Source of the DNA: JACDAL01 sp035646635
GTDB lineage: Bacteria > Actinomycetota > CADDZG01 > WHSQ01
Assembly: GCA_035646635.1 (NCBI GenBank)
Contig: DASRPA010000074.1
Span: forward strand, 1-7,356
Direction: 5' to 3'
DNA: 7,356 nt
Shown: piece after piece, positions 1 through 5,050 of the stretch
How the letters are laid out: every line of letters begins with the position of its first letter
Numbering within the stretch: position 1 is the stretch's first letter
The notes under the pieces: model-generated
Told to the model about the DNA's origin: nothing
The model's database searches: none
The model's input: the letters and a program-made list of their open reading frames with translations, nothing else
Program-made: the position numbers and the translations under genes

Positions 1-739
1 CCTCATAACATTCGCGCAAGAACTCATCAGCCAACTCATCTGCCGCAGGGATGTCTTGAATAAGAAATCCGCCCAGCTCTTGGAGGTCAACTTGGAAGGC
101 GTTACGAGAAACGAAACTTGCATAACCTTGTATTCGTTGACTCAATCTTTCGGGCGGCAAGGATGCAGATCCACGAGCGAGTTGTCGCTTTAGCGCTCCT
201 GACTGAAGTCCGGGAGCAGAGAAGAAGTCCCAGAACTCAACAAACCGTTGTTGAACTATCTCAAGTGAAGGAAAGACAACGGCTCGCCCGCTGAGAGGTG
301 CTACTCCATCCTCTCGGTTGGCCAAGAAAGCGACCAGTTGATGTCCGTTGCATATTGCGCCTAGACCTATTCCGCGGCTTTGGCAGTACGAGAGGGCTTG
401 TGTGATCGCCTCCTGAACATCGTTCCCAAGGACAAGAACAGTTGACAGTTGACAATCTCCGTCAGTGAAACCCGCCGGAAGCTCAAAACCGATGCTTTCA
501 CGTTTTGCCTCGAGCAGCAGGAATGGGATTGGAACTCGCAATTCATAGTCGGAATATGTTCCTTCCTTGCGCTTCTCCACTCTGCACTGCTCAGGGGCCC
601 AGCCAAGACACTCAAATACGATTCTGTTTATGAGGTCTAGCCTTGTCTGAGCCTCATTCCGATCGAGATCTGACCCGTGATCGTTAACCCATCCGAGCAG
701 ATCCTCTAGTTTCTCTCGACCACGCTCGAAGCTCTCCAT
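1..739 (-). CDS. HsdR-N-like PD-(D/E)XK nuclease domain protein (C-terminus outside window)
   Basis: An uninterrupted minus-strand frame of 246 codons starts at ATG 739-737 and runs off the left edge. An in-frame TAG lies four codons upstream, so this is the first possible ATG. The domain resembles the N-terminal nuclease domain of type I restriction R subunits and type IV-like enzymes. A helix with the pattern LINRIVFECLGW (residues 37-47) is followed by SDY (catalytic D64), then LLLEAKR (E77 and K79, the D-ExK core), then QALSY (Q114 and Y118, the QxxxY motif of HsdR-type nucleases), then a GAICNG strand (128-132). After about residue 205 the sequence (FVSRNAF, later FLRECYE) leaves the nuclease domain, so a further module is expected beyond the window, possibly an NTPase. 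That module cannot be seen. No good Shine-Dalgarno precedes the ATG. A weak TAGACT six bases upstream would fit a leaderless start. Base use is more AT-rich than in the right-hand genes, which fits horizontal transfer. A role in defence against foreign DNA is inferred. Confidence 0.8.
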   Translation of the reverse strand, partial: MESFERGREKLEDLLGWVNDHGSDLDRNEAQTRLDLINRIVFECLGWAPEQCRVEKRKEGTYSDYELRVPIPFLLLEAKRESIGFELPAGFTDGDCQLSTVLVLGNDVQEAITQALSYCQSRGIGLGAICNGHQLVAFLANREDGVAPLSGRAVVFPSLEIVQQRFVEFWDFFSAPGLQSGALKRQLARGSASLPPERLSQRIQGYASFVSRNAFQVDLQELGGFLIQDIPAADELADEFLRECYE

Positions 740-861
740 AAACCCAGTCTAGAAGAGATAGGACCAGGGCCAGAGGCCCGATGACCTGCCGTCCTCCGTG
801 TTGGCGCGCAACGTTCTCACAGGAGTACCAATCGGTACCTGGCAACGAGCAGACAAGAGGA

Positions 862-876
862 CAGGCCGGAGGCCTG
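862..876. repeat. GC-rich hairpin within a wider inverted repeat
   Basis: CAGGCC (862-867) and GGCCTG (871-876) form a perfect 6-bp stem with a 3-base loop. A second inverted repeat surrounds it: CCCGATGAC at 777-785 and GTCATCGGG at 881-889. There is no T-run after the hairpin, so it is a poor intrinsic terminator. Its position upstream of the minus-strand nuclease gene would allow a regulatory role, but nothing shows this. Confidence 0.4.
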
Positions 877-1096
877 CCCTGTCATCGGGTCATGGGTACT
901 AGTCCCCCACAGTTTGTGCCAGCCACGCGAAATTTGGAAGGCCTTGACTCGAATTTCACAACTGTAATTTTGCGAAAGTCCCCCCTATTTCACCGAAACC
1001 AAATACCTCGGCACGCTCAACACCTTCGCGCTTAGGTGGAAATCGGCACCGGCGTAGCCCTGAACCGCGCTGGAAGAAGAGAGGCCCGGATGGGGG

Positions 1097-1345
1097 TTTG
1101 AGCGTTGGGACGTGGTGGGGCTGGAAGCGTTTGCGGGATGAGGGTCCAGCCTTGTCGAGTGGAAAGCCGACGGTACTGCCTCACTTGCTAGATGGTCGAT
1201 TAAGGAAGGGTTGCGGCGACCGGTGCAGTTGCGGTTCGACATGGAGATGGGCTCGTACCGACGTGAATGAGCTCGGGAGCGGTCGGCTGAGTTCCGATTC
1301 TTAGCTGATTCCGCGCACCTATTTCCGCTCCTCGGGCCGTTCTGA
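1097..1345 (+). pseudogene. Possible eroded coding remnant, family not recognised
   Basis: In the frame beginning at TTT 1097 the translation looks more protein-like than the other five frames. It has segments such as FERWDVVGLEAF, SLVEWKADGTASLARW, QLRFDMEMGSYRRE and AEFRFLADSAHLFPLLGPF, and it ends at TGA 1343-1345. Two in-frame TGA codons (1139-1141 and 1268-1270) interrupt it, and there is no start codon with a ribosome-binding site. I do not recognise the family. It may be a decayed gene, or chance. Confidence 0.2.
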
Positions 1346-1572
1346 TTCACGCCGAATGCTGCTTCGAACTGAACGCGGGCACACCTCCCCCCTCCTTTGG
1401 CGGATAGGTGAGGTAAGGCGAGGCTGTGACCTGCGGAAACGGGAGCAGACCGGCGTGACCCTGCGCCGCCCAAAGCGCCGTTTCAAACGCCGCCAGTACA
1501 TCGATCAGCGCGCCTCTGACTAGTCGGGAGATCGCGCCCGAACGATGCGGACTGGCAGAAGAGGCGGCGCGC

Positions 1573-1651
1573 GCTCTTAACCGAACTGGTAGACCGCGCT
1601 CAAGGTCAGCGGCGCTATGCACCCCTTTCGTTCGGTTCCTGCCGGGGGCAC
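1573..1651 (+). pseudogene. Degraded tRNA-like sequence, leucine-type D-arm plus tRNA 3' end
   Basis: The segment GAACTGGTAGACCGCGCT (1583-1600) closely resembles the D-arm region of bacterial tRNA-Leu. It is followed by CTCAAGG (1599-1605), which could be a CAA anticodon loop. At 1630-1649 the sequence resembles a tRNA T-loop and acceptor 3' strand (TTCGGTTCC, then TGCCGGGGGC). The 5' acceptor strand, a proper anticodon stem and the 5' half of the T-stem cannot be paired, so it cannot be a working tRNA. The last part is shared with a second copy at 2870-2898. It is best read as a tRNA remnant, such as an attachment-site scar. The leucine assignment is tentative. Confidence 0.4.
1621..1649 (+). 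repeat. tRNA-3'-end-like direct repeat, copy 1 (candidate attachment site)
   Basis: This 29-base segment matches 2870-2898 at 27 positions; the only differences are GT versus AA in the T-loop. Both copies share the block ACCCCTTTCGTTCG followed by TCCTGCCGGGGGC. The right-hand part is a typical tRNA T-loop and acceptor 3' strand. The left-hand part (CCCCTTTCG) is not a pairing T-stem, so both copies come from one already altered ancestor. The copies are 1249 bp apart and bracket the antitoxin-toxin operon, as flanking att sites of a small integrated element would. Confidence 0.6.
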
Positions 1652-1731
1652 GAAGCGCCATCCGAAACGTGCGAAACGCCGGAGCCCCGCTTGCGGTGTT
1701 GGGTGCCGGTTCCCGGATGGTAAGAACACTT

Positions 1732-1761
1732 TCCAAATGGTACGTTTGATTACCGATCGGA
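1732..1761. promoter_or_regulatory. Imperfect inverted repeat upstream of the HTH-nucleotidyltransferase gene
   Basis: TCCAAATGGTA (1732-1742) and TACCGATCGGA (1751-1761) form an 11-bp inverted repeat with 8 of 11 positions matching and an 8-base spacer. It lies directly before the start codon and reaches into the Shine-Dalgarno AAAGGA (1761-1766). This is where a self-binding antitoxin with a winged-helix domain would act. Autoregulation is an inference. Confidence 0.35.
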
Positions 1762-1775
1762 AAGGAAACTATCCC

Positions 1776-2385
1776 ATGCGCTTTGACTCACCGATCGACG
1801 ATCTCTTTCTTAACCGCAGCCATGTCCGGATCCTGCGGGCCCTCCTCCGCCTGCCCGAGGGTCTTCCGGCGAGCGGGCGAGAGATCGCCAGGCGCGCCGG
1901 AGTAACGCATCCCACGGCCCTAAGAGCGTTGGCTGTTCTGGTGGACGAGGGATTGGTTACAGTCGGTAGGAGCCCGATGGGTGGCCTATGAGCTGAACCG
2001 TAATCAATTCTCGTGAGGAGCCTCATTTCTTGCGAATCTTTACCGTGCTGAAGCCAGCATCAAAGAGGAACTTGCGACGTTCCTGAGGGAAGAACTGCTT
2101 GCTCGTACGGACAAGGTGAAATGGGCGACGCTCTTCGGAAGCATCGTACGGGAAGAGTCCACCCCCACTAGCGACATCGACCTCGCCGTGTCTTGCGCAC
2201 GTGGTGATGCGAGTGAAGTCGAGAGGGCTCTGTTCGATCTCTCGGACGCTACCCGGCGGCGGTTTGGCAGTCACGTTAGCCCTCTCATCAATGCTCAGAA
2301 GCAGAGACCTGAGCGCGGCATCTGGAAACGGATCGAGGAAGAGGGTGTCCCTCTCATCAGATTCGGTAAGGCAATGTCGCCATGA
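1776..2385 (+). pseudogene. Winged-helix/minimal nucleotidyltransferase antitoxin, frameshifted, with an internal stop
   Basis: ATG 1776 is preceded by AAAGGA at suitable spacing. The first part encodes a winged helix: SHVRILRALLRLPEG, then the helix-turn-helix ASGREIARRAGVTHPTALRAL, then the wing LVDEGLVTVGRSPM. The frame breaks at the G run 1979-1981. One G fewer would give PMVAYELNRN and join the second part. That part meets an in-frame TGA at 2014-2016, then continues to TGA 2383-2385 with RAEASIKEELATFLREEL and the DNA-polymerase-beta-type nucleotidyltransferase signature FGSIVREE, later SDIDLAV (Gly-Ser at 2137-2142, aspartates at 2173 and 2179). In intact relatives such a protein is the antitoxin of an MNT-HEPN pair: it transfers nucleotides to the HEPN toxin and probably represses its own operon. 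The total of 610 bases is 203 codons plus one, as expected for a single insertion. The nucleotidyltransferase half could still be made from ATG 2116. Confidence 0.8.
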
Positions 2386-2802
2386 CGGCACGCAGGAAGA
2401 CGGTGGAGACGCCGCGCTCACAAGCCCGGCTTTACCTAGCGAAGGCTAACCAGTTCTCGGCAGAGGCGACCGCTGCGTTGAAAGGTTCACGCAACGACGC
2501 AGCCATGTTAAATGCCATTCATGCCGTGATCAGCGCGACCGATGCAGTGTGCGTTGCCCTTGCCGGGCGCCGCTCGGCAGATCCAGACCACCAGCGCGCC
2601 GCGGACCTCCTCCAAGAGATCGGTGGAAAGTCGAAGGATGTCACCAAACAGCGTTAAGCAAGTGAGAATGCTGCTCGCCAAGAAGAATGTCGTCGAATAT
2701 GAATCGAGACAGGCCAGTTCCAAGGAAGCCTCTGAAGCGGTGAAAAGAGCAGGCCGATTCGTCCACTGGGCAAGTCAGACGATCGAGGACGCTCACCTGT
2801 AG
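2382..2802 (+). pseudogene. HEPN-domain toxin partner, frameshifted
   Basis: The start ATG overlaps the stop of the preceding gene (ATGA at 2382-2385), the usual coupling of an antitoxin-toxin operon. The N-terminal part is helical: RSQARLYLAKANQFSAEATAAL, then NDAAMLNAIHAVISATDAVCVAL. The HEPN ribonuclease motif R-x5-H follows (R64 and H70 in GRRSADPDHQ). A frameshift at the A run 2646-2648 ends this frame at TAA 2655-2657. Reading one base further on restores a good C-terminal helix pair, SVKQVRMLLAKKNVVEYESR and AVKRAGRFVHWASQTIE, ending at TAG 2800-2802. In working MNT-HEPN systems the HEPN protein is an RNase toxin. Here the product would be about 91 residues, lacking the C-terminal helices. 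The histidine is followed by QR, so the tyrosine of the canonical R-x4-H-x-Y HepT motif is absent. Confidence 0.8.
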
Positions 2803-2962
2803 GGTCAACCGAACAATCTGGCGGACTTCTACCCTACGAGGTAGGTCTGTCTCAGTTGGATCGGGGCGTACCCCTTTCGTTCGAATCCTGCCGGGGGCGC
2901 TGACCGACGTGCCTTGCATGCTTATTCGAACTGCCGAGCAGCGCCCGCAGCCTGAATATTGC
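2803..2962. other. Intergenic region with small hairpins before the second tRNA-like repeat
   Basis: Two short hairpins are visible. CTACC and GGTAG enclose CTACGA (2830-2845), and GGGG and CCCC enclose CGTA (2863-2874). The second resembles the variable arm of a class II tRNA and is followed directly by the tRNA-like 3' segment. Upstream, CTCAGTTGGATCGG is D-arm-like but cannot be folded into a full cloverleaf. No gene is supportable here. Confidence 0.4.
2870..2898 (+). repeat. tRNA-3'-end-like direct repeat, copy 2 (candidate attachment site)
   Basis: This copy keeps the exact tRNA T-loop and acceptor strand GTTCGAATCCTGCCGGGGGC (2879-2898). The five bases before the T-loop (TTTCG) cannot pair with the five after it (CCTGC), so it is not part of a functional tRNA. 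It matches copy 1 in 27 of 29 bases, including the non-tRNA block ACCCCTTTCG. It is the right-hand boundary of the interval that carries the nucleotidyltransferase-HEPN pair. Confidence 0.6.
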
Positions 2963-3368
2963 TCAGGGCCTCTTTCCTGCAGAGTCTCTCAAGGCGATCA
3001 CCTCCAAGCCCTCGGAACGTGCGGAACGCGAAACGGGAACGTCGCTGGTGGCCACCACGGCGCCAAGCACGAGCGCCGTGCCCAACAAAAGGGCAATCAC
3101 CAAGCGAAAGGGGGGCATCTCGTCGGTGATAGTGCGAGATTCTGATCTCCGCAGCCCGACGAGCTTCCGCTTCACCAATACCTATCACCGACAGAGTAGT
3201 CGCGAGTAGGGGCACGAGCTTGGCTTCCACGGTTTCGAGATGATTACCGAGAACTCGCACCAGGACGTCGATCACTTCAGTCAGGTTCGCGCTGACAATC
3301 CCTGCATCGCCTCCGCGAAGCAGCGCTTCGACCTCATCAGCTAGGGCTGTCGAGTCGAGCAGGATCAT
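2963..3368 (-). pseudogene. VapC-like PIN-domain ribonuclease toxin, frameshifted
   Basis: Starting at ATG 3368-3366 the frame reads MILLDSTALADEVEALLRGG, then ANLTEVIDVLVRVLG, then HYHRRDAPLSLGDC. It shifts at the GGG of 3091-3093 (CCC on the coding strand). Removing one C gives LSLGDCLLLGTALVLGAVV followed by ATSD and SARSEGLEVIALRDS, ending at 2963. This is the PIN fold with its four acidic positions kept across the two frames: D5, E31, D91 and the Asp of ATSD. Intact family members are metal-dependent tRNA or mRNA endonucleases held by a VapB antitoxin. The N-terminus looks about nine residues short, because DSTAL runs straight into ADEVEALL where a LLRGEPA-like segment is normal. Its length of 406 bases is 135 codons plus one. 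No antitoxin gene is recognisable in the 117 bases upstream. Confidence 0.8.
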
Positions 3369-3485
3369 CTTTGCCGTACTTGCGGCCCTCTGCCCTCATG
3401 CCTGTGGCTTGATTGAGCCGGCGGTCCCACGACAGGTCATCACGATGAAGGGTGCTCGAGGCCGGCGCAGAGAATGCATCACTTC
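3369..3485. other. Short gap where a VapB-type antitoxin would be expected; none seen
   Basis: The minus strand contains an open stretch (LHRDDLSWDRRLNQATG, later RKYGKDDP) running toward the PIN remnant. It has no start codon with a ribosome-binding site and no recognisable AbrB, RHH or Phd-like pattern. It may be the eroded tail of an antitoxin or chance sequence. Confidence 0.3.
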
Positions 3486-4175
3486 TCAGGAAGGATCCCC
3501 ATCGCCGGGCCCCGCCGGCTCAACCTCGGCGAAGGGGCTGGGACGGATGCACTCAAGGAAGGCCTTCAAGGACGGGCGGGAACCCTCGACCTGGATCCGT
3601 CCCGAGCGTGCCGCTTCTTCATAGCTGATGTGCCTTAGGTGCCAACGCGCCAAGGTCTCACTGTCGGTCCCAACGATGAGGTCTTCACTTCCCGGGTAGG
3701 TCGTACAGACCTCGGCGTGGGACGGCTTGATCAGCATCCAAAAGCGCTCCCCGGGCCTGTCGGCGAGGTCGATCCGGGCGACGAGACCCTTGCCCGGGAC
3801 CCTGCGGAGATCGACGAGCTTGCACGTCGCCCATAGCACGTAGGCGGCATCGAGGTGATGCGGCTCGAGTTCGAGCCAGCGCGCCCCCCACACCCCCATA
3901 GCGTCGGTGAGCGCCTGCAGTTCCCGGCCCTGCTCGGTGAGCGAGTAGAGGTGGCCGCGACCGGATGAGTTCGTCTCCTTGATGAGGATTCCATGCGCTT
4001 CGAGAAGCGCAAGCCGTTGGGCGAGCAATGCCTTGCTGATCCCCGGGGCTCCGTCCAAGAGATCGCCAAAAGTGCTGCAACCGGCCAGCAGGTTGCGGAT
4101 GATGATCGGGGTCCATCGCTCCGCGAACAGCTCCGACGTTCGGGCGATCGGGCAGTACTGCCCGTAGGTCCTCAT
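3486..4175 (-). CDS. HxlR-family winged-helix transcriptional regulator with SCP2-like C-terminal domain
   Basis: I place the start at ATG 4175-4173 because HxlR proteins typically begin close to MRTYGQYCPIA, with the conserved Cys here at residue 8. ATG 4217, fourteen codons upstream, is also open. Neither has a strong Shine-Dalgarno. The winged helix runs over residues 8-95: ARTSELFAERWTPIIIRNLL, then FGDLLDGAPGISKALLAQRL as recognition region, then HGILIK and GHLYSLTEQGREL as wing and dimer helix. Residues 105-216 (LWATCKLVDLRRVP, RIDLADRPGERFWMLIKP, LARWHLRHISYEEAARSGRI) match the SCP2-like domain often fused to actinobacterial HxlR proteins, which may bind a hydrophobic ligand. The 229-residue length fits this two-domain class. 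It is transcribed away from the adjacent cupin gene, whose promoter region it probably controls along with its own. Confidence 0.88.
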   Translation of the reverse strand: MRTYGQYCPIARTSELFAERWTPIIIRNLLAGCSTFGDLLDGAPGISKALLAQRLALLEAHGILIKETNSSGRGHLYSLTEQGRELQALTDAMGVWGARWLELEPHHLDAAYVLWATCKLVDLRRVPGKGLVARIDLADRPGERFWMLIKPSHAEVCTTYPGSEDLIVGTDSETLARWHLRHISYEEAARSGRIQVEGSRPSLKAFLECIRPSPFAEVEPAGPGDGDPS

Positions 4176-4253
4176 GAGGTGAGTGTCCCCCGCCGAAGGT
4201 GGTACGGGCAAGTTCATTTTTTAGGATTGCGCTCCTTGGTCACTTGTCCGAGG

Positions 4254-4275
4254 GTGGGAGCGTGGATGCTCCTAC
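4254..4275. promoter_or_regulatory. Inverted repeat between the divergent HxlR and cupin genes, candidate operator
   Basis: GTGGGAGC (4254-4261) and GCTCCTAC (4268-4275) pair at 7 of 8 positions around a 6-base spacer. The element lies just upstream of the cupin Shine-Dalgarno and about 80 bases from the regulator's start. HxlR proteins bind as dimers to inverted repeats in divergent promoters, so this is a reasonable target. It could equally be a small hairpin in the cupin leader RNA. Confidence 0.4.
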
Positions 4276-4291
4276 GACCGGGAGGACGACA

Positions 4292-4729
4292 ATGACTCAC
4301 GCCCACTTCCTCGAGGCATCGAGGGGTGACACGTTCGAGCTGGGGATCATCACCTTAAGGCTCCTGGTGGGAGCAGATCAGACAAACGGAATATTCGCAA
4401 TGGGCGAGTTCACCGGCGGGGAGGGTCCGTGGACGGTCCCGCACATCCACCAGCGCACCGAGGAATCCTTTTACGTACTCGCCGGCGGCTTCACCTTTTC
4501 GCTCGACGATGACGAGGTCGAAGCGGAGCCCGGCTCCTTCATTCTCGTGCAGCGCGGCACCAAACACCAGATGCGCGCCGCTCCTGGAGGCGGACGGCTC
4601 TTGACCCTGTGGACGCCCGGAGGTGCGGAGGCCATGTTCGTGGAACTGAGCCGAATGCCCGCCGATAGCCTGCGTGACCCGGAAGCCCGCAAGGCAATAT
4701 CAGCGCGCTTTGACTCCATCCCGGTCTGA
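4292..4729 (+). CDS. Single-domain cupin protein
   Basis: ATG 4292 follows GGGAGG at good spacing. An in-frame ATG further upstream (4199) would run through the intergenic region and lacks support. The 145-residue product has both cupin motifs. Motif 1 is PHIHQRTEESFYVLAG (H51, H53, E57 or E58, G65). Motif 2 is EPGSFILVQRGTKH (G81, G89, H92), with Gln instead of the usual Pro at the PxG turn. The three histidines and one glutamate would bind a metal such as Fe, Mn or Ni inside a small beta-barrel. The family resembles quercetin-dioxygenase-like cupins, which range from dioxygenases to isomerases and non-enzymatic sensors, so the substrate cannot be named. There is no signal peptide, and the protein should be cytosolic. 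Divergence from an HxlR regulator suggests induction by a small molecule. Confidence 0.88.
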   Translation: MTHAHFLEASRGDTFELGIITLRLLVGADQTNGIFAMGEFTGGEGPWTVPHIHQRTEESFYVLAGGFTFSLDDDEVEAEPGSFILVQRGTKHQMRAAPGGGRLLTLWTPGGAEAMFVELSRMPADSLRDPEARKAISARFDSIPV

Positions 4730-4901
4730 TCGTTGCGAGAGCCTGCTCAAGGCCGATTGGTCAGTTTCGTGCCTCCCATTTACTCAACCAAAACGCTCTA
4801 CCGGGCAGGGCATCGCCGCTCGCGTCCGTCCTGTGTTCTGAGGAAGGGACTTTGGGCAGGTTCCGCTCAGCAGACCCGGACCCCCGACCACGTTCCTAGA
4901 C
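4730..4901 (+). other. Intergenic region downstream of the cupin gene, no gene seen
   Basis: The open frame across this region (from 4733) has no ribosome-binding site or domain, and its composition is that of non-coding DNA. No convincing intrinsic terminator for the cupin gene is visible. The region ends at the promoter described next. Confidence 0.45.
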
Positions 4902-4930
4902 TTGACCTAATGGCAGGCCCGCGTTCTAAT
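4902..4930 (+). promoter_or_regulatory. Sigma70-type promoter for the aminotransferase-like gene
   Basis: TTGACC (4902-4907) and TCTAAT (4925-4930) each match the -35 and -10 consensus in five of six bases, with the optimal 17-base spacer. Transcription should begin near 4937, leaving a leader of about 100 bases before the GTG start. That leader contains a 6-bp inverted repeat (ACCGTC 4946-4951, GACGGT 4993-4998) and a possible short ORF. Confidence 0.6.
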
Positions 4931-5014
4931 CACAATCATCGGATTACCGTCTCGCTCGCCGCGTTTCAGATAGATCTTCCTGCGACCGGTGTGACGGTCT
5001 ACGGAGGGTGCTTC

Positions 5015-5050
5015 ATGGCATCAGCAAGGAGGGCTGGTTGTGCGCGCTAG
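5015..5050 (+). CDS. Possible 11-codon leader peptide overlapping the downstream start
   Basis: GGAGGG (5003-5008) precedes ATG 5015, which opens the peptide MASARRAGCAR and ends at TAG 5048-5050, eleven bases inside the next coding sequence. The Shine-Dalgarno of the downstream gene (AAGGAGGG, 5026-5033) lies inside this small ORF. Translating it would therefore cover or uncover that site, allowing translational coupling or attenuation. It may simply be a chance ORF. It is short and no homolog is known to me. Confidence 0.3.
   Translation: MASARRAGCAR

Larger units (their letters stand above)
740..1572. other. Long intergenic stretch without a supportable intact gene
   Basis: Several open frames of 60-160 codons cross this stretch on both strands. 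None has a ribosome-binding site, a recognisable domain or protein-like composition; the minus-strand frame at 985-1473 is rich in Ser, Arg and Pro in the way shadow frames are. The visible structure is a small hairpin (862-876), a 9-bp inverted repeat (777-785 with 881-889), and a possible eroded coding remnant at 1097-1345. The stretch sits between a defence-type gene and the tRNA-like repeat, and it reads as remnant DNA of an accessory region. Confidence 0.5.

Noticed and set aside
985..1473. Minus-strand open frame of 162 codons.
   Set aside because: It has Ser/Arg/Pro-rich composition, no ribosome-binding site and no domain pattern. It reads as a chance frame in GC-rich DNA.
1097..2016. 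In-frame TGA codons in the 1097-1345 remnant and in the antitoxin gene, some where Trp would fit, suggesting TGA recoding.
   Set aside because: Intact genes in the same window end at TGA (cupin, HxlR) and use TGG for Trp, and the same loci also carry frameshifts. Decay explains the stops.
1776..2802. Programmed ribosomal frameshifting joining the two frames of the antitoxin and of the HEPN gene.
   Set aside because: The runs are only three bases, there is no slippery heptamer, and the antitoxin has an additional in-frame stop after the shift.
2870..2898. A functional tRNA gene ending at this repeat.
   Set aside because: The T-stem 5' side cannot pair, and no matching 5' acceptor strand (GCCCCCG) or anticodon arm is present upstream.
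4199..4291. N-terminal extension of the cupin from ATG 4199.
   Set aside because: It would run through the divergent promoter region and overlap the regulator's possible upstream start. ATG 4292 has the good Shine-Dalgarno and the expected domain start.
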